Positions 9,577-18,107 of a stretch of 64,000 nt of DNA are shown piece by piece (the stretch's first letter is position 1; the number at the start of each line of letters is the position of its first letter). The stretch comes from Streptomyces kurssanovii (GTDB taxonomy: Bacteria > Actinomycetota > Actinomycetes > Streptomycetales > Streptomycetaceae). Both the position numbers and the translations under genes were made by a program. The notes under the pieces are model-generated. The model was not told where the DNA came from, did not search any database, and saw nothing but the letters and a program-made list of their open reading frames with translations. The stretch spans positions 186,001-250,000 of the forward strand of contig NZ_BMTN01000003.1 of NCBI RefSeq assembly GCF_014649695.1. The letters run 5' to 3'.

Positions 9577-10842
9577 GTGGAGGGTCAGCAGTCGCCCGAG
9601 GGAACACCCGGGAGAGTGGAAAGGGCGCGGCTGCGGAGTGCCGCCGCCGCGCTCACTTCCCTCATGGCGTTCGCGGCCACCTCCCTCGTGGCCGGCCCGG
9701 CCGTCGCCGACAGTGTGGGCGGCCCCTGCGCGCTGCCCCGGACCACGGCCCACCACTCGCTGGGCCTCGACACCTGGAACGCCGCCTACACCAGGCCGGC
9801 CACCGGCCTCGACGCGGTGATGATCTTCCTCTCGTTCCCGGACTCCGAGCCGCAGAACGCCCCCCGCGAACTCGCCGCCGACCACTTCCCCGCCACCAGC
9901 GACTTCTTCCGGCGCGCCTCGTACGGGAAGTTCTCGCTGCGTGCCGATCCGCTGACCGAGTGGCTGCCGATGCCCAAGCCCTCCGTCGCCTACGGGATAC
10001 AGCGCGACTGGGACCCGGAGAAGCGCGCCGCCTATCTGCGCGACGCGATCGACGTGGCGGACCGCGAGGTCGACTTCTCCGCGTACGACATCGTCTACCT
10101 GGTCGCCGACCCCGACGCGCCCGGCGTCGACTCCGACGCCACCAAGGTCGTCAACTTCGACCGGCCGCTGAGCGCCGACGGCACCGACATCCGCCGGGTG
10201 GTCACCGTCTTCGAGCGCCACCCGCCCGACCGCAACGTGCTCGCCCACGAGACCGGCCACGTCTTCGACCTGCCCGACCTCTACCACCGGCCCGTCGACG
10301 GCAACGGTGACTGGGACACTCACGTCGGGGACTGGGACGTCATGGGCAGCCAGTTCGGACTCGCCCCCGACCTGTTCGGCTGGCACAAGTGGAAACTGGG
10401 CTGGCTGAGCCGGCAGGAGGTGCGGTGCGTCTCCGCGGAGCGCGGCGGCGACATGGTGACCCTCGAACCCGTGGCGGCCGCGCCCGTGGGCGGCGCGAGC
10501 ATCGGCACCCGGCTGGCGGTCGTCCGCACCGGACCCGACAGCGCGCTCGCCATCGAGGCCCGCGGCGCCACCGGCAACGACACCTACACCTGCACGGAGG
10601 GCGTCCTCCTCTACTGGGTGCGGGCCGAGACGGCGTCCGGCGCCGGGCCCGTCGAGGTCGTCGACACCCACCCCGGCACGGACGCCTGCTGGGATGAGTC
10701 GGTCTACCCGCCGCTCGCGGACGCACCACTGGGGGTCGGTGAGACCTTCACCATGCCGGGGCCGCCGGGTGGGCGGGCGCGGGTGGAGGTCGCGGAAAGG
10801 ACGCAGACAGGGGCGTGGACTGTGAAGATCACCACTGCCTAG
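9577..10842 (+). CDS. Secreted M6-like zinc metalloprotease
   Basis: Secreted protein of 421 residues with an HExxH zinc site: HETGHVFDLPDLY at 224-236, resembling the M6 (immune inhibitor A-like) clan where the HExxH is followed by a downstream metal ligand. A signal peptide spans about 1-45 (hydrophobic run with LMAFAATSLVAG, cleavage near AVADS). A DVMGSQFGLAPDLFGWHKW segment follows the active site, as in M6 proteins. GTG 9577 was chosen because GGAGG (9567-9571) is 5 nt upstream; the frame is open to 9430 but without an RBS. Substrate unknown. A terminator follows. Confidence 0.82.
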   Translation: MEGQQSPEGTPGRVERARLRSAAAALTSLMAFAATSLVAGPAVADSVGGPCALPRTTAHHSLGLDTWNAAYTRPATGLDAVMIFLSFPDSEPQNAPRELAADHFPATSDFFRRASYGKFSLRADPLTEWLPMPKPSVAYGIQRDWDPEKRAAYLRDAIDVADREVDFSAYDIVYLVADPDAPGVDSDATKVVNFDRPLSADGTDIRRVVTVFERHPPDRNVLAHETGHVFDLPDLYHRPVDGNGDWDTHVGDWDVMGSQFGLAPDLFGWHKWKLGWLSRQEVRCVSAERGGDMVTLEPVAAAPVGGASIGTRLAVVRTGPDSALAIEARGATGNDTYTCTEGVLLYWVRAETASGAGPVEVVDTHPGTDACWDESVYPPLADAPLGVGETFTMPGPPGGRARVEVAERTQTGAWTVKITTA

Positions 10843-10866
10843 CGCCGGCCTGCTCCGGGCACGAAA

Positions 10867-10894
10867 AAGGTCCCCCGCTCTCGCGAGGGACCTT
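10867..10894 (+). terminator. Terminator after the metalloprotease
   Basis: AAGGTCCC pairs with GGGACCTT, with CTCTCGCGAG in the interior, followed by CTTCC. It also lies just beyond the 3' end of the leftward tRNA-Lys. Confidence 0.75.
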
Positions 10895-10904
10895 CTTCCG
10901 TCTG

Positions 10905-10978
10905 TGCGCCGCCAGGGACTCGAACCCCGGACCCGCTGATTAAGAGTCAGCTGCTCTAACCAACTGAGCTAGCGGCGC
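10905..10978 (-). tRNA. tRNA-Lys (anticodon CTT)
   Basis: The complement folds as a full cloverleaf: acceptor GCGCCGC pairs with GCGGCGC, D arm AGCTCAGTTGGTTAGAGC, anticodon loop CTCTTAA with anticodon CTT, and T arm with GGTTCGAGTCC. CCA is not encoded. The 5' end at 10978 overlaps by 10 bp the stop of the upstream gene on the same strand. Confidence 0.97.
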
Positions 10979-11586
10979 CTGCTGACGTCGTAGACCTTAG
11001 CATCCTGATCGGCGGGAGGAAAAATCGATACCCGCACCCCCGCGGCGGCCTTCGCGCGGGCCGCCCGCACGCACGCCCACAGCAGGACCTCCGGGCCCGG
11101 GAGCCAGGGCCGGCGGGTGTCCGGGGCGACCACCCAGCGCGGTTCGGAGGCGGTGTTCGCGGGGATCAGCGGCGGGACGGTGACGGCGTCGCCCGTGCCG
11201 TGGCACAGCAGGGGCGGGACGGAGTCGCCCCACTCCTCCCAGTCGAGCAGCGACGGCAGCCGCTGGGCGGTGCCGGGCGCGGCGAACAGCATCATCCTGC
11301 CCCGGTGCACAGCGACGGGCCCCGACCCGGGGCCTTCCACCCACAGCCGGTCCAGCATCCGCCGGCCGAAGATCGAGGGCACGGTCACCACGTCGAACAC
11401 CGAGCCGCAGGGCAGAACGGCGGGGGCGGTCGGCCGCGCCTCCCACTGGGCGAGGGCCGACCGCGGGTACGTCTCCGCCGAGGCGAGCCAGCCGGCGCCG
11501 GGGGGCGTCACACGCGCCGCGGCGCGGTCCTCCTCGTCGGCGGCCACGTGCGTCAGCAGGGATGGGTCTCGAAGCCATGCGGTCAT
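10969..11586 (-). CDS. Bifunctional DNA primase/polymerase N-terminal-like protein
   Basis: 205 residues related to the short Streptomyces proteins carrying only a degenerate prim-pol N-terminal domain. Segments such as LPCGSVFDVVTVP, GPVAVHRGRMMLFAAPG and LPSLLDWEEWG follow that family's pattern. The acidic metal-binding motif looks eroded (FDVVTV rather than a DxD), so polymerase activity is doubtful. ATG 11586 is used although its GGAG is only 1 nt upstream, so initiation is uncertain. The TAG stop lies inside the tRNA-Lys gene. It ends a leftward series of genes reaching back to about 17.2 kb. Confidence 0.7.
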   Translation of the reverse strand: MTAWLRDPSLLTHVAADEEDRAAARVTPPGAGWLASAETYPRSALAQWEARPTAPAVLPCGSVFDVVTVPSIFGRRMLDRLWVEGPGSGPVAVHRGRMMLFAAPGTAQRLPSLLDWEEWGDSVPPLLCHGTGDAVTVPPLIPANTASEPRWVVAPDTRRPWLPGPEVLLWACVRAARAKAAAGVRVSIFPPADQDAKVYDVSRRR

Positions 11587-11683
11587 GCTCCATGCTTACC
11601 CGGGGTGACACTGCAATTTCACCGGGTTGGCAGAAACAAGGACAGGACGGGGCGGAGAGGAGTATCTTGCGCCGTCGGCATAT

Positions 11684-11710
11684 GCGAGGTGATGTTGACG
11701 GGCACCTCGC
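11684..11710. other. 8-bp inverted repeat between two leftward genes
   Basis: GCGAGGTG (11684-11691) and CACCTCGC (11703-11710) with an 11-nt spacer lie downstream of the 11759-12100 gene. It could be a weak terminator or an operator for the following gene; sequence alone does not decide. Confidence 0.4.
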
Positions 11711-11758
11711 CCCCACTCCCCGTAGCGGCGGATTCGCCCCGTGGTCCGGCGAAGAGGG

Positions 11759-12100
11759 CTACGTGACTGCGCCGCGCAGGAGCTCGTCGCCGAAGTCGAT
11801 CATCTTGCGGGCATAGTCCTCGGTCCAGCCCGCCCGCTCCGCGATGTCCGCGGGCGTCAGACGGTCGAAGCGGCGGGGATCGGCCAGCTGTGCCGCCGCG
11901 ACGGCCTGGAACTCGACCGCCCGGTCCGTCGCCGCCCGGAAGGCGAGTGCCAGCTCCGTCGCCCGGGCCAGCAGCTCGCGAGGGTCCTCCATGGACTCCA
12001 GGTCGAAGAAGTGCTCAGGGTCGGCGGCAGCCTCCGACGGCTCGAAGAGCAGCGGGCCCGGCCGCATCCTGCGCTCGGTCGTCCGCTCCGGTTCCGCCAT
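11759..12100 (-). CDS. Conserved hypothetical protein with a C-terminal helix-turn-helix-like segment
   Basis: 113 residues from ATG 12100, which has a purine-rich GAGGAGGAG run upstream. The middle is acidic and helical (EHFFDLESMEDPRELLARAT). The end reads LTPADIAERAGWTEDYARKM, which looks like a helix-turn-helix, so DNA or protein binding is possible. I do not recognise a named family. It lies 80 bp downstream of the helicase gene and is probably cotranscribed with it. Confidence 0.7.
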   Translation of the reverse strand: MAEPERTTERRMRPGPLLFEPSEAAADPEHFFDLESMEDPRELLARATELALAFRAATDRAVEFQAVAAAQLADPRRFDRLTPADIAERAGWTEDYARKMIDFGDELLRGAVT

Positions 12101-12180
12101 GTCCGTACTCCTCCTCGTCACGGCCCGCGCCCCGGACCGCCATCCATTGTCCCGCGCCGCGCAAGAGGGCCTCAGGCCAA

Positions 12181-13593
12181 TCACGGCCGCCAATGCACCC
12201 GGTGTTCGGCCAGATGCGCCAGCACCGCGTGATTCGCCTCCCAGCCGTCCGGGAACTTCACGGTCACGCCCAGCTGGACCGGCTCCGTGGACGGGTGCTC
12301 GTCGAGCAGCTCGCCCACACCGGCGCGGCACACCACGATGCAGGCGTGCCGGTGCCGGGAGGCGAGGACGCACAGCCGGCCGGTCTCCAGGTGGAACGCC
12401 GTCGCGTCAGGCCGGCCGGACAGGGGGTGGAGCACGACGGTCACGTCGTACTCACGGCCCTGGAGGCGGTTCGCGGTGTCGACCGTGACGCCGGTGACGC
12501 CCAGGTCCGCCAGCGCGGCGCGCACCGCCGAGGCCTGGTCGCGGTGGGCCGTGCCGACGGCGATCCGGTCCGCGGTGAGCGGCACCGCCTCCTCGGACCG
12601 CTCGGACATCGCGGCGCCACCGCGGTCGAGCAGCCGGCGGACCACCAGCGCCACGGCCCGTACCGCCTCCGGGTCGGTGCGCGGCGTGTGACGCGCGGGA
12701 AGCTCCAGCAGACCCCAGCCGGAGGCCGCCGCCTCGTCGAGAACCCGGTCGGGTCCCGACCCGTCGGACGGCACACCGAACGAGAGCCGCCGGTCCCCGT
12801 CGCCCGTGCCGCTGCGGAACGGTGTGTACGGGTAGAACGCGTCGGACACCAGCGGCGCCGCGGAGGCCGGCAGCCGCCAGGAGACCGGCAGCCGGTGCTG
12901 CGGCAGCTCCGGGTTGTGCGCGAGGAGCGTCGACACGGCGCTCGCGGACGGATCGTAGGAGAGCCCCGCCCACTGCTCGGCACCGACGACGGAGAACGGG
13001 TCCAGCTGGCCCGGGTCGCCGACGAAGAGCGCACGCTCGAACAGCCCGGCGACGGCGAGCAGCGCGTCGGAACGCATTTGGTACGCCTCGTCGACGATGG
13101 CGTGCCCCCACGGCTCGACGCCCTGCACATGCGCCCACTTGGCCGCCGTGGAGATGACCACGTCCAGTCCGGCCAGGTCGCCCGCCTTCGCCGACTTGCG
13201 GACGTTGTCCAGCTCGTCGAGGGCCTTGTCGTACGGGTCGGAGTCGTTCGAGTGCAGACGGCCGACGGGGAGCCCCGGCTCCTTCTCCGCGAGCCGCAGC
13301 ACCAGGTCGTCCACCTGCGCGTTGGTCTGGGCGACGACCATCAAGGGCCGGCCCGCCGCCGCCAGTTCGAGTGCCGCCCGCACCACCAGGGTGGACTTGC
13401 CGGCGCCGGGCGGGGAGTCGACGACGACGCCCCTGGCAGAGCCGTGGAGGGTGTCGGCGAGGATGCCGGCGGTGGCACGCGCGGCCTCCGCGGCGGGATC
13501 GAACGGCGCCGTGGAATCCGGCACCACGGAATCCGGCACCGCGGAAACCGGCGCCGTGGCCGAAGAGAACGGCGCGGCGGGAGAGGGTGTCAC
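12181..13593 (-). CDS. Superfamily 1 (Upf1/Dna2-like) helicase-type ATPase
   Basis: Predicted ATP-driven helicase or translocase of 470 residues. Motif I is PPGAGKST at 61-68, motif Ia VVAQTNAQVDDL, motif II VDEAYQM near 167-173, motif III VGDPGQLDPF at 191-200, and the C-terminal motifs include VSWRLPASAAPLVSDAFYP and VDTANRLQGREYDVTVVL. The GDPxQL form and overall order resemble SF1B helicases such as Upf1 and the Dna2 helicase half. The GTG start at 13593 overlaps the stop of the upstream gene (GTGA), so they are coupled. The N-terminal 30 residues contain small PDS repeats. It acts with a nuclease two genes upstream, suggesting DNA end processing or repair. Confidence 0.85.
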   Translation of the reverse strand: MTPSPAAPFSSATAPVSAVPDSVVPDSTAPFDPAAEAARATAGILADTLHGSARGVVVDSPPGAGKSTLVVRAALELAAAGRPLMVVAQTNAQVDDLVLRLAEKEPGLPVGRLHSNDSDPYDKALDELDNVRKSAKAGDLAGLDVVISTAAKWAHVQGVEPWGHAIVDEAYQMRSDALLAVAGLFERALFVGDPGQLDPFSVVGAEQWAGLSYDPSASAVSTLLAHNPELPQHRLPVSWRLPASAAPLVSDAFYPYTPFRSGTGDGDRRLSFGVPSDGSGPDRVLDEAAASGWGLLELPARHTPRTDPEAVRAVALVVRRLLDRGGAAMSERSEEAVPLTADRIAVGTAHRDQASAVRAALADLGVTGVTVDTANRLQGREYDVTVVLHPLSGRPDATAFHLETGRLCVLASRHRHACIVVCRAGVGELLDEHPSTEPVQLGVTVKFPDGWEANHAVLAHLAEHRVHWRP

Positions 13594-15188
13594 AGGAGGT
13601 CCTCCGGGGTGACGAGGTCCGGGATCTCGGCCGTGTCGGTGCGCGGCGGCCCGCCGTGCGTCCACGGCGTCTCCTCCGGATCCGGCAGCTTCGGCCCGCC
13701 CCGCTGGTCGTGCTCGAACAGGGTCCAGGCGATACGGTCCCCCTTGGCCGGCACCGACCCCTCCGCGGGGTCCTTGGCACGGCCCATCCGGTCCATGACG
13801 CGCAGCACCAGCGTGCCCTCGCCCTCGTACCGCACGAACTCGGCCGTCTGGGGCCTTCCTTCGAGCGAGCGGAACACCTTCACCCGCTCGCCGAGATGGG
13901 GGCGGTCGTCCGTGCGGACGGTCACCAGTGGACGCGGGCTCGGCCGCTTCGACTCGGACCAGGCCATCTCCACGTCGATCACCTCCGACAGGAAGGCCTC
14001 GCCCGCCAGCCGGCGGCCCGCCAGCACCAGCGGATCGTCCAGTGCCTCCTGGGCCTCCAGCTGCGCCTGGGCCGTCTCCCGCGCGGCCAGCTTCTGCGCG
14101 GCGGTCACCGCGTCGTCGCGCCGCGGCTGGGGCGGCTCACCGGCCCGGACCCGGTCGCGGTGGGCGGTGAACGACCAGCGGTCGCGGGTCCAGCGGTCTT
14201 CGACGCGGGAGCCCTCCGGGAGCGCGCGCATCAGCTCGACCGTGCGCCACACGGCGGACCAGGTCGGCCGCATCTGGTCCGCGACCAGCCGCCGGATCTC
14301 CCGCTCGGCACGGTGCAGCTCACCCAGCCGCTCGTCGGCGCTGCCGCCGTCCTCGGCCGTCGCCAGCAGCTGCCGGGCCCGGTCGTAGCGCTCCATCGCG
14401 GGCGCCAGCCGCCGGTTGTCGAAGACCGGGTCGGTCGCCGGCCCCGCCGGCGGGCAGAGCAGCATGCCCTCCCGGTCGCGGCCCAGCTCGGCCCGCAGCG
14501 CGGCCTCGGCGCCTGACCCGCCGTCCGGCCCGTCGTCCGCCTCGATCCAGGCGAGCAGCGCGCCCAGGTGCTGGTCCTCGAGCGAGGACTGGCCGGTCGC
14601 CCAGTGACGGTTCAGCAGATCCGTCGCGGCGAGCAGCAGCGAGGAACCCGGGACCCGGGCCCGCTCTCCGTAGTGGGTGAGCCAGCGGCCCAGCAACGGC
14701 ACACGAGGCGGCGCCGGGTAGGGCGTGTCCGGGTCCTGCTCGGCCGTGCGACGGAACCGCATCGAGCGCCCCAGCAACCGTACGAACTCCACGCCCGCCC
14801 TGCTCGGCACGATCAACTGCGGTGCGTCCGCGCACAGTTCGACCTCCACAGTGACCCTCTTGCCGGTCTCGGCGTCGGTCTCCTTGCGCTCGACGTGCTC
14901 CACCTCGTCGCCGAAGCCGTCCAGATACGGCAGCACCACGTCGGCCAGCTCCGCCAGGAACGCGGAACGCAGGTCGCGGTCGCGCGGCTGGGCCACGACC
15001 AGCAGCCGCGGCTCCTCCGGGTCCGTGCCCACCAGCGCACCGAGCGGCGCCCCGGCCTCACCCGCGGTCGTCATCGGCACGAACACCAACGGGCGCTCGG
15101 ACACCCGCCGGTGGCGGACCGTCGCCAGCGGCTGGGCCCGGCCCCTCTCGACCGCCTCCAGCCGGGCGAGGGTGGCGATCAGCGACAT
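13590..15188 (-). CDS. Large conserved protein of unknown function between nuclease and helicase genes
   Basis: 532 residues with no family I recognise. It starts MSLIATLARLEAVERGRAQP and has a charged, helix-rich middle (ADERLGELHRAEREIRRLVA) and a C-terminal part that looks beta-rich and nucleic-acid-binding-like (LVTVRTDDRPHLGERVKVF, TLVLRVMDRMGRA). No catalytic motif, signal peptide or membrane segment is visible. Its ATG (15188) overlaps the end of the nuclease gene by 10 bp and its stop overlaps the helicase start, so all three are tightly coupled. I infer a structural or specificity subunit of a nuclease-helicase complex. Confidence 0.8.
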   Translation of the reverse strand: MSLIATLARLEAVERGRAQPLATVRHRRVSERPLVFVPMTTAGEAGAPLGALVGTDPEEPRLLVVAQPRDRDLRSAFLAELADVVLPYLDGFGDEVEHVERKETDAETGKRVTVEVELCADAPQLIVPSRAGVEFVRLLGRSMRFRRTAEQDPDTPYPAPPRVPLLGRWLTHYGERARVPGSSLLLAATDLLNRHWATGQSSLEDQHLGALLAWIEADDGPDGGSGAEAALRAELGRDREGMLLCPPAGPATDPVFDNRRLAPAMERYDRARQLLATAEDGGSADERLGELHRAEREIRRLVADQMRPTWSAVWRTVELMRALPEGSRVEDRWTRDRWSFTAHRDRVRAGEPPQPRRDDAVTAAQKLAARETAQAQLEAQEALDDPLVLAGRRLAGEAFLSEVIDVEMAWSESKRPSPRPLVTVRTDDRPHLGERVKVFRSLEGRPQTAEFVRYEGEGTLVLRVMDRMGRAKDPAEGSVPAKGDRIAWTLFEHDQRGGPKLPDPEETPWTHGGPPRTDTAEIPDLVTPEDLL

Positions 15189-16345
15189 GCGCCGGCCTCC
15201 TGCCCCGCCGCCGCGCCCTGCTGCGCCAGGTCCGCTTCCGCCAGCGCCTCGGCCCGCAGCGACGCCGCCCGCCGGAGCGCCGCCACCGCCGGGTCGGCCG
15301 GGTCCCCCGCCTCGCCGCGTGCCGCCGCCAGCACCTCGCCGATCGTCGTCAGTCCGCCGAGCTCACCGCGGACGGACCGGCCCAGCGTCTCCACCGCTCC
15401 GGCCTGCCTGGCCCGGTCCCGGCAGTGGAAGGCCAGTTCGCAGGCGGCGAGGCACTCGGGCGCGTACGCGTGCGGGACGGACTCGACCGCCGCCGTCAGC
15501 TCGTCCGCCGAACAGCCCTCGAGGTCGAACGTGACGCCCTCGGGAAGCCCGGCCGCGATGTCCTCGACGCGGGCCAGTCTCGCCAGCTGACGGCCGGTCA
15601 CCGAGAGCTGTTTGCGCACGTCCACGACGGACGTGGTCGGCAGGTTGGAGAAGTCCTTGGGGCAGACCAGCAGGATGCTGTGGGCGACCCGCGCGCCGTC
15701 CGTGACGGCGGCGACCCGCTCCAGCGCCAGGACGTACACCGCCGCCTGGCGGGCGGCCGCACCCACCTTCGACGCGTCGGCCGACGCGTCGACCATCGGG
15801 AACGACTTGATCTCCACGACCGTCCACCGGCCGTCGGGATGCACGACCACCGCGTCCGGCTCCAGATAGGCGGGTGAGCCCGCCACGTCCAGGGCGAGCA
15901 GCGGGTGGTCGAGCAGCGTCCACGCCCCGGCGGCCGTCGCCTCGCGCAGCGCCAGCGCCGTACGCGCGGCACGCCCCTCGGGGCCGGCCGCCGACAGGTC
16001 CGGCACGAGGGCACCCGCCGGGTCGTCGAGGCCCAGGAGGCGCAACAGCTCCTTGCCGCCGTCGGCCTTCACCCTCGCCTCGAAGGCGTTCCCGCGCATG
16101 AAGGCGAACTGCGACTGCCCGAACGTCCCCGGAGCACCCAGCGCGGAGGCGAGCGCCGCCTTGTCCACCCCGGCGCCGTCCAGCAGCGCCCGGCGCCGGC
16201 ACCCGGGGTTGGCGGCGAGGGCCGCGAGGGCGCGGGCGTCCAGCGGGTGGGGCTGCGCGGCAGGGCCCCGCAGCTCAGCGAGCCGTTGCCGGAGTGCTGT
16301 CGTCGGCGCCTGCGGAGGGGGTCCGCTGCCCAGGGATTCGCTCAC
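15179..16345 (-). CDS. RecB/Cas4-like PD-(D/E)XK nuclease with a probable Fe-S cluster
   Basis: Predicted DNA exonuclease, 388 residues from GTG 16345. RecB-family motifs appear in order: RGNAFEARV (E89), D164 in LEPDAVVV, ExK at E178-x-K180 in VVEIKSF, and QxxxY at Q200-Y204 (RQAAVY). Cys49 (NPGC) plus C298, C302 and C308 (ECLAACELAFHC) form the one-plus-three cysteine layout of Fe-S nucleases such as Cas4, AddB and Dna2. A TTG at 16375 is an alternative start. The chosen start still overlaps the upstream PAP2 gene by 71 bp. Cas4 proper is unlikely, since there is no CRISPR array or other cas gene. Confidence 0.82.
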   Translation of the reverse strand: MSESLGSGPPPQAPTTALRQRLAELRGPAAQPHPLDARALAALAANPGCRRRALLDGAGVDKAALASALGAPGTFGQSQFAFMRGNAFEARVKADGGKELLRLLGLDDPAGALVPDLSAAGPEGRAARTALALREATAAGAWTLLDHPLLALDVAGSPAYLEPDAVVVHPDGRWTVVEIKSFPMVDASADASKVGAAARQAAVYVLALERVAAVTDGARVAHSILLVCPKDFSNLPTTSVVDVRKQLSVTGRQLARLARVEDIAAGLPEGVTFDLEGCSADELTAAVESVPHAYAPECLAACELAFHCRDRARQAGAVETLGRSVRGELGGLTTIGEVLAAARGEAGDPADPAVAALRRAASLRAEALAEADLAQQGAAAGQEAGACR

Positions 16346-17165
16346 CCGCGGAAGTCTCGCATCCGCCACCGACAACGGGGGAGACGGAGACCGCCGCGGT
16401 GGGGCGCGATCCGCCGGCGAACCGTTCGCGCGTGCGGTCCGCGAGACGCATGGCGGGCCTGGTCAGCAGCGCGCCGGCGCACATGACGGCGGCGCCGGCG
16501 AGCGCGTCGAGGAAGTAGTGGTTGGCCGTACCCATCACCACGACCGTGGTGAGCAGCGGGTAGGCGACGGCCAGCGCCCGCACGAGCGGCGTACGGCCGT
16601 GCCGCCACAGCATCACACCGACCCACAGCGCCCAGCCGACGTGCAGGCTCGGCATCGCCGCGTACTGATTCGTCATGCCGCCGAGCCCCCGCGGGGCGCT
16701 CGCCTCGGCGCCCCACCAGCCGTACGAGCTGTACTGCGCCATCGTGTCCACGAACCCGTGGCCGGCGTCCAGCAGCCGTGGAGGGCAGGTCGGCATCAGC
16801 GTGAAACCGGCCAGCCCGAGGAGCGTCGAGAGCATCAGCCAGGTGCGGGCCGCGCGGTAGCGGAGCGGGCGGCGGCGGAAGAGCCACACGAGGACGGCGG
16901 GGGTGGCCAGGTAATGGAGCGAGGCGTAAGCGAAATCGGCCGGTATGCCGAGCGCGGGCGTCTCCGTGAAGAGACGGTTCAGCGGATGCTCGGCGTTGAG
17001 CAGGAGTGCCTTCTCGGCCCGGAGTATCGCGAGTCCGTTGCCGACGGCCGTGGAGACGTCGCCGCGGGCGAGGAGCCGGCCGGCCGAGTACGCCGTGTAG
17101 ACGACGGCGATCAGCAGCAGCTCGGTCCACCAGCGAGGCCGGTGGCGAGGCGCGGTCCGCGGCAT
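16275..17165 (-). CDS. PAP2-superfamily / AUR1-like membrane phosphatase or transferase
   Basis: Integral membrane protein with several hydrophobic segments (LLLIAVVYTAYSAG, LSTLLGLAGFTLMP, VVVMGTANHYFLDALAGAA). It carries AMPSLHVGWALW and GTANHYFLDALAG, the second and third PAP2 histidine motifs as found in inositolphosphotransferase-like members. It probably acts on lipid phosphates. I use ATG 17165 (297 residues from this site including a 50-residue hydrophilic tail); a GTG at 17195 would add 10 residues. The tail overlaps the nuclease gene out of frame. Confidence 0.82.
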   Translation of the reverse strand: MPRTAPRHRPRWWTELLLIAVVYTAYSAGRLLARGDVSTAVGNGLAILRAEKALLLNAEHPLNRLFTETPALGIPADFAYASLHYLATPAVLVWLFRRRPLRYRAARTWLMLSTLLGLAGFTLMPTCPPRLLDAGHGFVDTMAQYSSYGWWGAEASAPRGLGGMTNQYAAMPSLHVGWALWVGVMLWRHGRTPLVRALAVAYPLLTTVVVMGTANHYFLDALAGAAVMCAGALLTRPAMRLADRTRERFAGGSRPTAAVSVSPVVGGGCETSAGERIPGQRTPSAGADDSTPATAR

Positions 17166-17297
17166 CCGTCGGTCTCCGTCTCCGGTAGGGATCACTCGTC
17201 CGGGGAGGGGGACGCCGAGATCGTCGCGGAGGTTGCCCGAAGTTCAGGTGCGGGATGATGGAGCGACATTCGATCGTGAACTTCAGGAGAGCTCCCC

Positions 17298-17894
17298 ATG
17301 GCACCGCGGATCCTGCTCGCCCGGCACGGCCAGACCGAATGGTCGCTGCTCGGAAGGCACACCGGCAGGACGGACATCCCCCTGCTCGAGGAGGGCCGGC
17401 GCGGCGCCAAGCTGCTGGGCGAGCGGCTCCAGCGGGCACCGTGGTCGGGGCTGGAAGGGGTCGAGATCCGCACCAGCCCGCTGATCAGGGCGAGCGAGAC
17501 GTGCGCGCTGGCGGGCTTCGCGGAGCGGGCGGAGACGTGGGACCCGCTGATGGAATGGGACTACGGCGCGTACGAGGGCCTCACGCCGGCGGAGATCCAG
17601 GAGCTCCAGCCCGGCTGGCTCCTGTGGAGCGACGGCGCGCCCGACGGCGAGACGCTCGCGGACGTGTCCGCCCGCGCGGACGAGGTCGTGGAATGGGCCC
17701 GCTCGGCCGACCGCGACGTGCTGGTCTTCGCCCATGGGCACATCCTGCGCTCCATCGGGGCGCGGTGGCTGGGTGAGCACATCTCCTTCGGGGCGCGCAT
17801 CCGGCTGGACCCGACGAGCCTGTCGGTGCTGGGGTGGGCGTACGGGGAGCCGGCGATCGAGCGGTGGAACGACACGGGGCACCAGGAGGGGTGA
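17298..17894 (+). CDS. Histidine phosphatase family protein (phosphoglycerate-mutase-like)
   Basis: 198 residues with the RHG signature [11 protein letters not shown] at the N-terminus, [14 protein letters not shown] (second arginine), catalytic Glu in [10 protein letters not shown] and the second histidine in [12 protein letters not shown]. This is a complete histidine acid phosphatase core of cobC/gpmB type. Substrate unknown. ATG 17298 has AGGAGAG about 6 nt upstream. It is divergent from the PAP2 gene, with a 132-bp promoter gap. A conserved intergenic repeat and hairpin follow. Confidence 0.92.
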   Translation: MAPRILLARHGQTEWSLLGRHTGRTDIPLLEEGRRGAKLLGERLQRAPWSGLEGVEIRTSPLIRASETCALAGFAERAETWDPLMEWDYGAYEGLTPAEIQELQPGWLLWSDGAPDGETLADVSARADEVVEWARSADRDVLVFAHGHILRSIGARWLGEHISFGARIRLDPTSLSVLGWAYGEPAIERWNDTGHQEG

Positions 17895-17959
17895 CGGTGG
17901 CGTGACCGTTGCGGGTGGGTGTCGCCTGCGCCGGGCTTGTTCCCCTCCCCGCCCCTTCC

Positions 17960-18075
17960 CGAACCGGGGCTCCGCCCCCGGACCCTCGCGCCTCAATCGC
18001 CGGCGGGGCTGACTTTGTCAGCCCCGCCTGGGGGCACCTCCCACGGCCGCCAGGCCGTAGGGGGAAATTGAGGGC
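17960..18075 (+). repeat. Streptomyces intergenic repeat with CAATCGCCGG box and hairpin, copy 1
   Basis: GC-rich block with CTCAATCGCCGG (17992-18003) leading into a perfect 12-bp hairpin GGCGGGGCTGAC-TTT-GTCAGCCCCGCC (18002-18028). A second, inverted and diverged copy is at 25570-25700. Such blocks recur between Streptomyces genes and likely act as bidirectional terminators; here it separates two convergent genes. Confidence 0.7.
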
Positions 18076-18107
18076 ACCCCCGCGCAGCGGCCACCCCCCG
18101 TGGTGGG

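Noticed and set aside
10905-11586. tRNA-Lys with a prim-pol-like gene beside it as a sign of an integrated element
   Set aside because: No integrase, no repeated tRNA 3' end elsewhere in the window, and the flanking genes look like core chromosome.
14568-15590. Rightward 340-residue frame opposite the nuclease operon
   Set aside because: Arg/Pro/Ala-rich, without motifs, and antisense to two well-supported genes.
12181-16345. Cas4-like nuclease as part of a CRISPR system
   Set aside because: No repeat-spacer array and no other cas gene; the cysteine nuclease core is shared with Dna2 and AddB.
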